From JBOGXF01 sp050694275 (GTDB taxonomy: Bacteria > Actinomycetota > CADDZG01 > WHSQ01): 16,360 nt of DNA. Shown one piece after another: positions 6,889 to 13,426 of the stretch. The stretch is taken from the NCBI GenBank assembly GCA_050694275.1, contig JBOGXF010000060.1, positions 1-16,360 on the forward strand, read 5' to 3'. The first letter of the stretch is position 1; the number at the start of each line of letters is the position of its first letter. A program made the translations under genes and the position numbers. The notes beneath the pieces were generated by a model that worked only from the letters and a program-made list of their open reading frames with translations, was not told where the DNA came from and did no database searches.

Positions 6889-6933
6889 TCTGCGCAACAT
6901 AAGTGCCCGGACCCGGACCGTATGTTGCACAGA
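6889..6933. repeat. 13-bp inverted repeat between the HD-GYP gene and lysC
   Basis: TCTGCGCAACATA (6889-6901) and TATGTTGCACAGA (6921-6933) pair at 12 of 13 positions around a 19-base GC-rich spacer. The element starts 18 bp after the HD-GYP stop and lies about 55 bp before lysC. It could be a transcription terminator for the HD-GYP gene, though no T-run follows on the minus strand, or an operator for the lysC-asd unit. Confidence 0.65.
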
Positions 6934-6950
6934 GGGACAATGAGGTTGGG

Positions 6951-8453
6951 TCAGCCGTCGCCCTTGCCCTTGCCGGAACCTGAGCCCTGTCCCTCGCCGG
7001 GACCCGAGCCCTCGCCGCACTCCCAGTCGTTGCCCTCGCCCGCGTCCCCGTCGTTGGGGCACCCGTCTTTGGCATCGTTCGGGTTCCGTCCCGTGGGCTC
7101 TGCGGCCGGTTCCGGCTCCTCCTTAGGCGGCTCGGGGGCCGGGTCGCCCGCGTTCTTGGTCTCCTGTGGGGGGGCCGGGGGCTGGGCGAGGGTCTGAGAG
7201 CCGGACTCGTCCGGGCCTTCCACGCGCTCGCCGAGCACCACCGTGGCCGTCTCACGCTGCGGTCGCTTCTTCTTGTTGTTGCGCTCCTTTACGGGCTCGG
7301 GCGCGGTCACGGTGACCGCCACGCCGGGCTCGATCGTGCGCGGGGCGGGCTGCACGACCCTGCTGGTCGGCGGCGTCCCGCCGGGCGCGACCGACGCGAC
7401 CCCGATCACCGCCGCGGCTCCGGCCGCCCCCGCGGCCTGAGCGAGGCTTTGCGCGCCGGTTCGCTTCACCCACACGGCCAGCTCCCGGAAGAAGCGGCCC
7501 GAGAAAGCAAGGACGGGAATGGCACCGAGGACCGAGACGGGCAGCGGAAGAGTCTCGACGAACGCCTTGACGAGATCGGGATCGAACTGGCGCCCCGCCC
7601 CCTCCTCGAGTTCGCGAACCGCTTCGCGGCGTCCGCTGCCGGCGCGATAGGGCCGGGTCGAGGTGATCGCGTCGTACGCGTCGGTGACCGCGATGATGCG
7701 CGCGTAGAGCGGGATGTCGGCTCCGGCGAGTCCGTCGGGATAACCTGATCCATCCCAGCGTTCGTGATGATGCCGGACCGCGGCGATGACATCCGCGTTG
7801 CCGACCGCCGAAACCATCCACGCCCCGACCAGCACATGCTCCTCGACGAGGAGACGCTCGTCGATGTTGAGCGCCCCGGGCTTGCGCAGCACGCGATCGG
7901 GGATCCGGATCTTGCCGACGTCGTGGAGCGAGGCCGCCTTGCGCAGATCCTCGATGTCGCTCACCGGCAGGTGCATGCCAAGCGCGGTCCGATACGCGTG
8001 GCGCTCGACTCGGCGAGAGTGTCCGTGGGTGTAGGGATCCTTGGATTCGAGCGCCGTGGTGAGCTCGCGCAGAACCTCGACCTGCTCATCGACCGGGAGA
8101 CGGAGCTCGCGCTCGGGCCGACCCGAGCGATCGAGGCCGAGCAGCCGGGTTCCTTCCTCGAGGCGACGCTCGGCTCGCAGGCGACGCAGGTAACTCCAGA
8201 ACATGAGCTCGCCGAACGAGATGTCCGCCGCCGCCGGGGTGTGGTTCCAGAGCCGCGCTCCGAGCGCGGTCACGAGGAGCGACAGGGTGACGCCCACCAC
8301 AAGGAAGACGAGCAGCGACGGCTCGGAGGCGAGGAGCGAGCTGAGCACAAGGGCCCCTGAGAGCGGCAGGACGACGACGGCGAGGGTGGCGGCGAGCGCG
8401 TGCGGAAGATAGGGCCTTACGTGCCGATGGTCCCGTTCCAAAGACGTCCCCAC
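6951..8453 (-). CDS. Membrane HD-GYP domain phosphohydrolase
   Basis: HD-GYP proteins are metal-dependent hydrolases, usually cyclic di-GMP phosphodiesterases. The 500-residue protein has two N-terminal membrane helices (about 18-40 and 46-66), then the HD-GYP domain (about 125-305): THGHSRRV (142-149), catalytic HDVGK (177-181), EEH (204-206), HHHERWDGSGYPDGL (228-242) and TDAYDAITS (257-265). A third hydrophobic segment (about 336-356) precedes a proline-, glutamate- and glycine-rich tail (357-500) with a two-cysteine CPNDGDAGEGNDWEC stretch and a final Gly/Ser/Lys run. With a positive N-terminus inside, the HD domain is cytoplasmic and the tail outside. GTG at 8453 is supported by AGGAG ten bases upstream. 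No GGDEF, PAS or receiver domain is fused and no cyclase gene lies in the window, so substrate and trigger are unknown. Confidence 0.85.
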   Translation of the reverse strand: MGTSLERDHRHVRPYLPHALAATLAVVVLPLSGALVLSSLLASEPSLLVFLVVGVTLSLLVTALGARLWNHTPAAADISFGELMFWSYLRRLRAERRLEEGTRLLGLDRSGRPERELRLPVDEQVEVLRELTTALESKDPYTHGHSRRVERHAYRTALGMHLPVSDIEDLRKAASLHDVGKIRIPDRVLRKPGALNIDERLLVEEHVLVGAWMVSAVGNADVIAAVRHHHERWDGSGYPDGLAGADIPLYARIIAVTDAYDAITSTRPYRAGSGRREAVRELEEGAGRQFDPDLVKAFVETLPLPVSVLGAIPVLAFSGRFFRELAVWVKRTGAQSLAQAAGAAGAAAVIGVASVAPGGTPPTSRVVQPAPRTIEPGVAVTVTAPEPVKERNNKKKRPQRETATVVLGERVEGPDESGSQTLAQPPAPPQETKNAGDPAPEPPKEEPEPAAEPTGRNPNDAKDGCPNDGDAGEGNDWECGEGSGPGEGQGSGSGKGKGDG

Positions 8454-8489
8454 GCGGTGAGTTCTCCTGACTACGACGTGCTACCTAAT

Positions 8490-8506
8490 GATCACTATTT
8501 GTGATC
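8490..8506. repeat. Palindrome in the HD-GYP leader
   Basis: GATCAC, five bases, GTGATC: a perfect 6-bp inverted repeat 37 bp before the HD-GYP start. It could be an operator for a dimeric regulator or a small hairpin in the leader. The half-sites point the opposite way from a CRP-type TGTGA-N6-TCACA site. Confidence 0.5.
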
Positions 8507-8569
8507 TAGAGAGAGAATCCTCCCTCGTCCCAGGGCTTTCGGCAACGGGGCCCCTCGTTTTCTGTTGCG

Positions 8570-8581
8570 AAACGGCCGTTT
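8570..8581. repeat. 12-bp perfect palindrome AAACGGCCGTTT
   Basis: A perfect uninterrupted palindrome between recR and the HD-GYP gene, flanked on the left by GGGGCCCC (8548-8555). No function can be assigned; a regulator site for the HD-GYP promoter is possible. Confidence 0.45.
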
Positions 8582-8600
8582 TTCGGTCGTCCTGGCAAGT

Positions 8601-8650
8601 GAGCACAAACCCCGTCGGCGCTGCTACGCGGCGCCGAGAGCTTTGCACTC
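8601..8650 (-). terminator. Nested stem-loop after recR
   Basis: On the minus strand an outer imperfect stem (8642-8650 with 8601-8609, 7 of 9 paired) encloses a perfect 7-bp GC stem (8631-8637 with 8615-8621) around a nine-base loop. It begins about 30 bases after the recR stop. No T-run follows, so it may be a GC-type terminator of the dnaX-ybaB-recR unit or a structured RNA element in the leader of the HD-GYP transcript. Confidence 0.4.
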
Positions 8651-8680
8651 ATCAAAACGCTGGGGGGCCGGGGCCGCCTG

Positions 8681-9298
8681 TTAGCCGCCGATGCGCCGGC
8701 GGCCCTCGAGCGCCCGGCCGAGCGTGACCTCGTCGGCGTACTCGAGGTCCCCGCCCATCGGGAGCCCGCTCGCCAGGCGGGTGACCTTGACCCCGAGCGG
8801 CTCGAGGAGGCGGGCGAGGTACATCGCGGTGGCGTCGCCCTCGACGTTCGGATTGGTCGCGACGATGACCTCGGCTATCGGGGGGGCCTCCTCCTGTGCG
8901 GGGGTTCGCAGACGCTCGAGGAGCTCGGAGATCCTGAGGTCGTCGGGGCCGACCCCCTCGATCGGCGAGATCGCCCCCTGAAGGACGTGATAGAGGCCCC
9001 TGAACTCGCGCGTCCGCTCGATCGCAACGATGTCGGGTGGATCCTGGACGACGCAGACTAGTGACGGGTCCCGGCGGGGATCACGGCAGTACTCGCACAG
9101 CTCCTGATCCGACACGTTGAAGCAGATCCGGCAGAGGCGGACTTTCTCCTTGACCTCGACGATGGCGTCGGCGAGGTCGGTTGCTTCCTGCTGCGACAGC
9201 TTGAGCAGGTGGAACGCGACCCGCTGGGCCGACTTCGGCCCGATGCCCGGGAGTCGCGACAGCTCGTCGATGAGACGTTGGACCGGCTCGGCAAACAA
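8681..9298 (-). CDS. recR: Recombination mediator protein RecR
   Basis: Acts with RecF and RecO to load RecA on gapped DNA. At 205 residues it has the usual length. The helix-hairpin-helix LPGIGPKSAQR (16-26) comes first, then a zinc finger with Cys56, Cys59, Cys68 and Cys71, then the Toprim domain (about 80-175) including VATNPNVEGDATA (146-158), and the Walker-like C-terminus LASGLPMGGDLEYAD (175-189). The start is TTG at 9298 with AAGGGA five bases upstream, nine bases after the ybaB stop. It is the last gene of a dnaX-ybaB-recR unit, an arrangement conserved across many bacteria. Confidence 0.96.
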   Translation of the reverse strand: MFAEPVQRLIDELSRLPGIGPKSAQRVAFHLLKLSQQEATDLADAIVEVKEKVRLCRICFNVSDQELCEYCRDPRRDPSLVCVVQDPPDIVAIERTREFRGLYHVLQGAISPIEGVGPDDLRISELLERLRTPAQEEAPPIAEVIVATNPNVEGDATAMYLARLLEPLGVKVTRLASGLPMGGDLEYADEVTLGRALEGRRRIGG

Positions 9299-9307
9299 CC
9301 GGTTCCC

Positions 9308-9640
9308 TTAAGTTCCGGGGAGTCCGAGGCCGCCCATGCCGCCGGCAAGGGGGCCGAGCGCGTCGGCCTGTGCCTCGCGCGCCGCGTTGAGGGCACCGTT
9401 CACCGCGGCGACCACGGTGTCGGCGAGCATCTCGACGTCGTCGGCGTCGGGGGGTCCGTCGAAGATTTCCGGGTCGATCTCGAGCCGCACGATCTGCTGG
9501 TCGCCGGTCACGACCGCGCGCACCGCGCCGCCGCCCGCGGTGCCCTCGAACTCTTCGGCTGCGAGCTCCTGCTGGGCCTTTTGCATCTCGGTCGCCATCT
9601 GCTGCGCCTGCCGAAGCATCTTCTGCATGTCCTTCCCCAT
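9308..9640 (-). CDS. ybaB: YbaB/EbfC nucleoid-associated protein
   Basis: Small DNA-binding protein of the YbaB/EbfC family, which dimerises as tweezers on DNA. It has 110 residues: an N-terminal helix rich in Gln, Met and Lys (MQKMLRQAQQMATEMQKAQQ), then a beta region with GGGAVRAVVTGDQQIVRLEID, an acidic turn, and a Gly/Met/Leu-rich tail. The ATG at 9640 shares its A with the dnaX TGA and has GGAG seven bases upstream; a GTG one codon earlier is possible. Position between dnaX and recR is the conserved one. Confidence 0.93.
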   Translation of the reverse strand: MGKDMQKMLRQAQQMATEMQKAQQELAAEEFEGTAGGGAVRAVVTGDQQIVRLEIDPEIFDGPPDADDVEMLADTVVAAVNGALNAAREAQADALGPLAGGMGGLGLPGT

Positions 9641-11343
9641 CACCGGTCTCCAATCTCTTTGACGACTTCGGCCCCGAGGCTCTTCTTCACGACCTCGACC
9701 GGGTCCTCTTCCTGGGTCTCCTCGGCCTCGGCGAGCGGGACGTAATCGGTCGCGTCCTCGGCCGAGTCCTCCTCGGATGATTCTTGGACCGCATCGGCGT
9801 CGTCCCGATCGGCAAAGCCGAGCGGGGGCCGGATGCCGAGCGCGGCGTGCAACGCCTCGGCGAGCATGTCCCGGTTGGCTTCTTTGGCCATCTCCTCGGT
9901 GTGGAACTTGGACTGCACCTTCACTACGAGAACGTCACCGTCGAAACGGATCGGACGCGACGGGTTCAGCAGCGCGGCGACTCGCTTGCTGCGCGCGCTG
10001 AGCTCGCCGAGGGTCGCGCTCCACGCGTCCTTGACGTGGTTGAGCCCGACCCGGTCCGACGGGACCTGCTCGGCAGATGCCGGCGGGGCGGGTTCTTCGC
10101 GCGGGGCGGTTTCTCCGGGCGGGGCCGCCTTTGCGACCGGGGCCGCCTTCTTCGTGCGTGCGGGCGGGGCCGCGTCGCTCTCGGGCGTGGTCTCTTCGAG
10201 GCCGACACGGCGTTCGAGACGCGCGATGCGCGACAGGAGTCCGCCTGCGGATGGATCGGTCTCGGGTGCGGCACAGCGCACGAGCGCGACCTCGAGCAGC
10301 AGCCGGTGATTCGGCGCGTTCTTCATCTCGGCCGACGCGTTCCCGATGAGGTCGAGCACCCGAAGCAACGTCCCTCCGGCGAAGCGCATCGACTGGTCGG
10401 ATAGGCGCGTCCGGTCCTCGTCGCTGACGTCGAGGAAGCCGGACGCGTCGGGAGCAGCCTTGAGCAACATCAACGAGCGGGCATGACCGAGCGCCGCGAG
10501 CGCGAGTTGACGCACGTCTTCGCCTTGGGACACGAGCGAGTTGACGGTGGTGAAGACGGTGGCTACGTCCCCGTCGGCGATCGCGCCGAAGAGGACGAAC
10601 AACGCGTCTTCGCTCCGGCCGCCGAACAGTCTCTCGACGTCGGTAACCGAGGCGTGCCCGCCGATGCTCGCGAGTTGGTCGAGGATCGATTGCGCGTCGC
10701 GCACGCTGCCGTCGGCGTGACGGGCGACGAGCGCGAGCGCCTCGGGCTCGACATCGATGTTCTCGAGCTTGGCAATCTCGGCGAGGTTTCCCTCGATCGC
10801 GTCGGTCGGCACGCGTCGGAAGTCGAAACGCTGAGTCCGGGACACGATCGTCGGCAGCACCTTGTGCGACTCGGTGGTGGCGAGCACGAAGATGACGTGG
10901 CCGGGAGGCTCCTCGAGCGTCTTGAGCAGGGCGTTGAAGGATCCGGTCGAGAGCATGTGAACCTCGTCGATGACGTACACCTTCTTGCGCGAGCCGGCGG
11001 TGGCCAGCGGAACCCCGGAGAGAATCTCGCGCGTCTCGTCGACCTTGGAGTGCGACGCCGCGTCCATCTCGATGACGTCGAGGGACGACCCTTCGGTGAT
11101 CGCCACGCACGACGGGCACTTGCCGCACGGGTTCGGGGTCGGACCCTGCTCGCAGTTGAGCGCCTTGGCGAGGATGCGGGCGGTCGAGGTCTTGCCGGTC
11201 CCCCGGGGGCCGGTGAACAGATAAGCATGCGCCACACGGTCCTCGGAGATCGCGTTCGCCAACGTGCGGGAGACGTGCTCTTGTCCGAGGATCTCGTCGA
11301 AGGTCTGGGGCCGGTACTTGCGATAAAGAGAGAGGTACGCCAT
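9640..11343 (-). CDS. dnaX: DNA polymerase III subunit gamma/tau
   Basis: Clamp-loader ATPase of the replicative polymerase. From the ATG at 11343 (MAYLSLYRKYRPQ) it has 567 residues. Walker A GPRGTGKT (45-52), zinc cysteines 64, 73, 76 and 79, Walker B VIDEVHM (124-130), sensor-1 LATTE (154-158) and SRTQRF are in order. A Pro/Ala/Lys linker separates the clamp-loader core from a C-terminal domain and an acidic end. The frame runs open upstream to 11487, but that part overlaps the SRP RNA and is unrelated to DnaX. ATG at 11355 is a possible start but has AGG touching it, whereas AGGATGG lies eight bases before 11343. I saw no A-rich slippery sequence of the E. coli type, so a frameshifted gamma form is not supported. 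It is followed directly by ybaB. Confidence 0.95.
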   Translation of the reverse strand: MAYLSLYRKYRPQTFDEILGQEHVSRTLANAISEDRVAHAYLFTGPRGTGKTSTARILAKALNCEQGPTPNPCGKCPSCVAITEGSSLDVIEMDAASHSKVDETREILSGVPLATAGSRKKVYVIDEVHMLSTGSFNALLKTLEEPPGHVIFVLATTESHKVLPTIVSRTQRFDFRRVPTDAIEGNLAEIAKLENIDVEPEALALVARHADGSVRDAQSILDQLASIGGHASVTDVERLFGGRSEDALFVLFGAIADGDVATVFTTVNSLVSQGEDVRQLALAALGHARSLMLLKAAPDASGFLDVSDEDRTRLSDQSMRFAGGTLLRVLDLIGNASAEMKNAPNHRLLLEVALVRCAAPETDPSAGGLLSRIARLERRVGLEETTPESDAAPPARTKKAAPVAKAAPPGETAPREEPAPPASAEQVPSDRVGLNHVKDAWSATLGELSARSKRVAALLNPSRPIRFDGDVLVVKVQSKFHTEEMAKEANRDMLAEALHAALGIRPPLGFADRDDADAVQESSEEDSAEDATDYVPLAEAEETQEEDPVEVVKKSLGAEVVKEIGDR

Positions 11344-11454
11344 ATGCGTTGCCATCCTACGCGGCCCGTGCGACACGAACGCCGAGAATTGAAAATGGGT
11401 CGCGCGGCCCGCCCTGGACCCCCGAACGGCCGGCGCTGACCCGGCAGCCGGCTC

Positions 11455-11565
11455 CGGCCGGGCGCCCCTGCGGCACACCCGGTACACCGTTTACGGCTGC
11501 TCCCTTCCGGGCCTGACCGGGTTCACGGCTCCGGGTCGCGCAGGACCCGACCATCAACGCTGCTT
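11455..11565 (-). ncRNA. ffs: Signal recognition particle RNA, small bacterial type
   Basis: RNA core of the SRP that binds Ffh and targets membrane proteins. The conserved apical domain GTCAGGCCCGGAAGGGAGCA (minus strand within 11495-11517) is diagnostic: it contains the asymmetric internal loop and the GGAA tetraloop region. Flanks pair as expected: ACCCGG with CCGGGT, CCGT with ACGG, and CCTGCG with CGCAGG. Ends are estimated from this pairing and may be off by several bases. Location upstream of dnaX is common in Actinomycetota. Confidence 0.9.
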
Positions 11566-11692
11566 GCCGGGGGCTGCCCGGTCATCCAGGGGCCGCAGAC
11601 GAGTGGTCAGCCCGGCATGTCGAGGGTTTCCGGTTCAGGGGACCCCGAGCCCCCCGCCTAGCGCGACCCACACCAGAGTAGCGCCCCGTACC

Positions 11693-11745
11693 CCCAAGGT
11701 TGCGCGTCTCACGGCCCTGAGGACACTCAGATGCGCAACCTTGGG
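11693..11745 (-). terminator. Long stem-loop after tRNA-Ser(GGA)
   Basis: CCCAAGGTTGCGC (11693-11705) and GCGCAACCTTGGG (11733-11745) are perfect inverted repeats; pairing extends inward with one G-U to about 17 bp around a 19-base loop. It begins 17 bases after the 3' end of the tRNA on the minus strand. No T-run follows, only G-rich sequence, so it is a hairpin terminator or processing signal candidate between the tRNA and SRP RNA genes. Confidence 0.5.
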
Positions 11746-11761
11746 CGTGTCGGGGAGAACG

Positions 11762-11846
11762 CGGAGACGCAGGGATTTGAACCCTGGGGCCCTCTCGGAC
11801 CACACGATTTCCAGTCGTGCCGTTTCGGCCGCTCACGCACGTCTCC
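11762..11846 (-). tRNA. tRNA-Ser(GGA)
   Basis: An 85-base class II tRNA. Acceptor stem GGAGACG pairs with CGTCTCC, the anticodon loop is CTGGAAA (anticodon GGA), a long variable arm GTGGTCCGAGAGGGCCCC and the T-arm GGTTCAAATCC follow. Discriminator base is G, as usual for tRNA-Ser. CCA is not encoded. Confidence 0.96.
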
Positions 11847-11853
11847 GGGAGAG

Positions 11854-11859
11854 ATTCTA
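11854..11859 (-). promoter_or_regulatory. -10 element before tRNA-Ser(GGA)
   Basis: TAGAAT on the minus strand, seven bases before the tRNA 5' end. No good -35 hexamer lies at the expected spacing, which falls at the edge of the preceding tRNA gene. Confidence 0.4.
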
Positions 11860-11880
11860 GAAGGAGCGCGGTTGCCGGGG

Positions 11881-11968
11881 CGGTGGGGGCGGGATTCGAA
11901 CCCGCGACGGGCGTGAACCCGCAATCGCTTTCGAGGCGATCCCGTTATGGCCGCTTCGGTACCCCACC
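11881..11968 (-). tRNA. tRNA-Ser(CGA)
   Basis: An 88-base class II tRNA. Acceptor GGTGGGG pairs with CCCCACC, the anticodon loop is CTCGAAA (anticodon CGA), the long variable arm is GC-rich, and the T-arm GGTTCGAATCC follows. Discriminator is G and CCA is not encoded. It is 34 bases upstream of tRNA-Ser(GGA). Confidence 0.96.
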
Positions 11969-11975
11969 AGAAACG

Positions 11976-11981
11976 AGTATA
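11976..11981 (-). promoter_or_regulatory. -10 element before tRNA-Ser(CGA)
   Basis: TATACT on the minus strand seven bases before the tRNA 5' end, a near-consensus -10. It lies in the 30-bp gap after tadA. No convincing -35 is visible because that position is within the tadA 3' end. Confidence 0.5.
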
Positions 11982-11998
11982 GGGAGGCCGCGTCCCGG

Positions 11999-12448
11999 CT
12001 AGCCCCGTCGCCCCTCGAAGAAACGCCGGAGCAGGAGGCCGCATTCCTCCTCGAGCACACCGGTGGTGATCTCGAGCGAATGATTCAGGCGAGGGTCCTG
12101 ACAGATGTTGTAGAGGGAGTAGGCCGCTCCCCCTCTGGGATCCTGGGGACCGTAGACGAGCCGGGCGACGCGTGCCAGGACCAGGCCACCCGCGCACATC
12201 GGGCAGGGCTCGAGGGTGACGTACATGGTTGCCCCGTCGAGTCGCCACGACCCGACGCCCTCGGCCGCGGCCCGGAGCGCGAGGACCTCTGCGTGGGCGG
12301 TCGGGTCGCCTCGCAGCTCGCGCTCGTTGTGGGCCTGCGCCAGCACCGATCCGGCGCGCGCGACGACCGCTCCGATCGGGACGTCGTCGTGGGAGAGGGC
12401 CTCGGCAGCCTCTTCGAGAGCGAGCCGCATGAGCTCTTCGTCGTCCAC
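11999..12448 (-). CDS. tadA: tRNA adenosine(34) deaminase TadA
   Basis: Converts A34 of tRNA-Arg(ACG) to inosine so that one tRNA reads CGU, CGC and CGA. The 149-residue protein has the CDA-fold zinc site HAE (His52, Glu54) and PCPMCAG (Cys82, Cys85), plus the TadA-like end with NHSLEITTGVLEEECG. NERELRGDPTAHAE (41-54) matches the substrate-loop region. GTG at 12448 is taken as start; ATG at 12430 is in frame but would trim the first helix. Its substrate tRNA lies at 13156-13229, upstream on the same strand with one membrane protein gene between. Confidence 0.94.
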   Translation of the reverse strand: MDDEELMRLALEEAAEALSHDDVPIGAVVARAGSVLAQAHNERELRGDPTAHAEVLALRAAAEGVGSWRLDGATMYVTLEPCPMCAGGLVLARVARLVYGPQDPRGGAAYSLYNICQDPRLNHSLEITTGVLEEECGLLLRRFFEGRRG

Positions 12449-12463
12449 GGCAGAGTTACCGCG

Positions 12464-13141
12464 TCAGCCGCGGCGCTCTTTGAGCTTCTTCGCGGCGTCC
12501 TTGTAGCGCCCCTTGGCCCAGAGAAGCAGGTCCTTGGCCCAGTCGTACTCGCTTCCGAGGACGCCGAGGCCGATCAAAATGGTCAGGAGACCGGGGCCCG
12601 GCAGCACCATCATCGCGAGACCCGCGACGACGAGGGAGACGCCGACCGTCGTGACGACGACCCGCTTGGTGTGGGCGGCGATCGTCCTCTTCTCCTTGTT
12701 GACGTTGACCCGAGTATCGGCCCGAAAGGCCTGCGGGTCGTCGACGATCGACAGAGGGGCCTCAGGGGGAGAGGCGAGCCGACCGAAGCGATCGAGGAAC
12801 CCGGCGACATGCTCGGCGGAACCGGTCGTGGTCACCGTCATCTGAATGAGAAAGGAGCCGGACTCCCCCTGGAGGCCGAGCACGGGCCCCCCGGAGGTGT
12901 CGCCGTTCACTCCCCACGAACGGAGTTCGTCCCAGCGGATCGCCCCGTGACCGTCGTCTCGCCCTGCCCACACGACCACGGCGCGCTGCTCGGTCAAATA
13001 GAAGAAGCCGTGGCGCCGCCGGTCGCGGGCCTGGCGGACGCGTGCCCACCCGACGATCTTTTCGTCCTCTTCGAGATGAGGGCGCGCCTGAGCGAGGATG
13101 TGATTCTGTCTGAAGTCGCTAAAGCGGTTCATTACTCCCAT
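12464..13141 (-). CDS. PGPGW-type (TIGR02611-like) membrane protein
   Basis: Function unknown. The 225-residue protein has a soluble N-terminal half (about 1-155) and a C-terminal membrane part: one hydrophobic helix (VVVTTVGVSLVVAGLAMMV), then the motif LPGPGLLTILIGLGVLGSEY, then WAKDLLLWAKGR and a lysine/arginine-rich tail. The PGPG motif followed by a helix and a basic end is typical of the PGPGW family of small actinobacterial membrane proteins. The N-terminal half has a PH-like feel (GFFYLTEQRAVVVWAG) but I cannot assign it. Start is uncertain: TTG 13147, ATG 13141 or ATG 13132. It ends 15 bases before tadA and begins 15 bases after tRNA-Arg, so all may share one transcript. Confidence 0.75.
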   Translation of the reverse strand: MGVMNRFSDFRQNHILAQARPHLEEDEKIVGWARVRQARDRRRHGFFYLTEQRAVVVWAGRDDGHGAIRWDELRSWGVNGDTSGGPVLGLQGESGSFLIQMTVTTTGSAEHVAGFLDRFGRLASPPEAPLSIVDDPQAFRADTRVNVNKEKRTIAAHTKRVVVTTVGVSLVVAGLAMMVLPGPGLLTILIGLGVLGSEYDWAKDLLLWAKGRYKDAAKKLKERRG

Positions 13142-13155
13142 CTTCAAAACCAGCG

Positions 13156-13229
13156 TACGCCCGGAGGGATTCGAACCCCCGACCTTCCGGTCCGTAGCCG
13201 GACGCTCTAATCCACTGAGCTACGGGCGC
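13156..13229 (-). tRNA. tRNA-Arg(ACG)
   Basis: A 74-base tRNA. Acceptor GCGCCCG pairs with CGGGCGT (first pair G-U), the D-arm is GCTCAGTGGATTAGAGC, the anticodon loop CTACGGA gives anticodon ACG, and the T-arm GGGGGTTCGAATCCC follows; discriminator A. A34 is the target of TadA, encoded 708 bp downstream. Confidence 0.96.
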
Positions 13230-13244
13230 CTGTCACTCTGAAGA

Positions 13245-13250
13245 GACTAT
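13245..13250 (-). promoter_or_regulatory. -10 element before tRNA-Arg(ACG)
   Basis: TAGTCT on the minus strand 15 bases before the tRNA. The gap after tRNA-Ser(GCT) is 49 bp, enough for a promoter, but no clear -35 is seen. Confidence 0.3.
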
Positions 13251-13278
13251 GCCCTCCGCGCAAGGGCCTTGTGACTCG

Positions 13279-13368
13279 CGGAGGCGCAGGGATTTGAACC
13301 CTGGAAGGGGGTTTACCCCCCTTAACGCATTAGCAGTGCGCTCCCTTCGGCCGCTCGGGCACGCCTCC
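13279..13368 (-). tRNA. tRNA-Ser(GCT)
   Basis: A 90-base class II tRNA. Acceptor GGAGGCG pairs with CGCCTCC, the anticodon loop is CTGCTAA (anticodon GCT), the long variable arm contains AAGGGGGTAAACCCCCTT, and the T-arm GGTTCAAATCC follows. Discriminator G; CCA not encoded. Confidence 0.96.
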
Positions 13369-13386
13369 AGTCGATTCTCCGGCTCA

Positions 13387-13392
13387 ATGATA
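13387..13392 (-). promoter_or_regulatory. -10 element before tRNA-Ser(GCT)
   Basis: TATCAT on the minus strand 18 bases before the tRNA, flanked by GGCTC and GAGCC arms (13381-13385, 13393-13397) that could also form a small hairpin ending the phosphoesterase transcript. CCGACC lies 17 bases upstream as a weak -35. Confidence 0.35.
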
Positions 13393-13426
13393 GAGCCGCC
13401 CGGCTGCCGGGTCGGAAGAAAAGAGG

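Noticed and set aside
8454..8620. Cyclic di-GMP-I riboswitch before the HD-GYP gene
   Set aside because: Short matching words are present, but the GGGCAAACC and GCAAAGC core elements are absent in the right order.
9966..10274. Programmed frameshift site in dnaX for a short gamma form
   Set aside because: No A-rich slippery heptamer followed by a hairpin was seen in the linker region.
11344..11487. Upstream extension of the dnaX frame
   Set aside because: It overlaps the SRP RNA and precedes the conserved MAYLSLYRKYRP start.
12080..13210. A 376-codon plus-strand frame across tadA, the PGPGW gene and tRNA-Arg
   Set aside because: It runs through a tRNA gene and opposite two well-supported genes, so it is a shadow.
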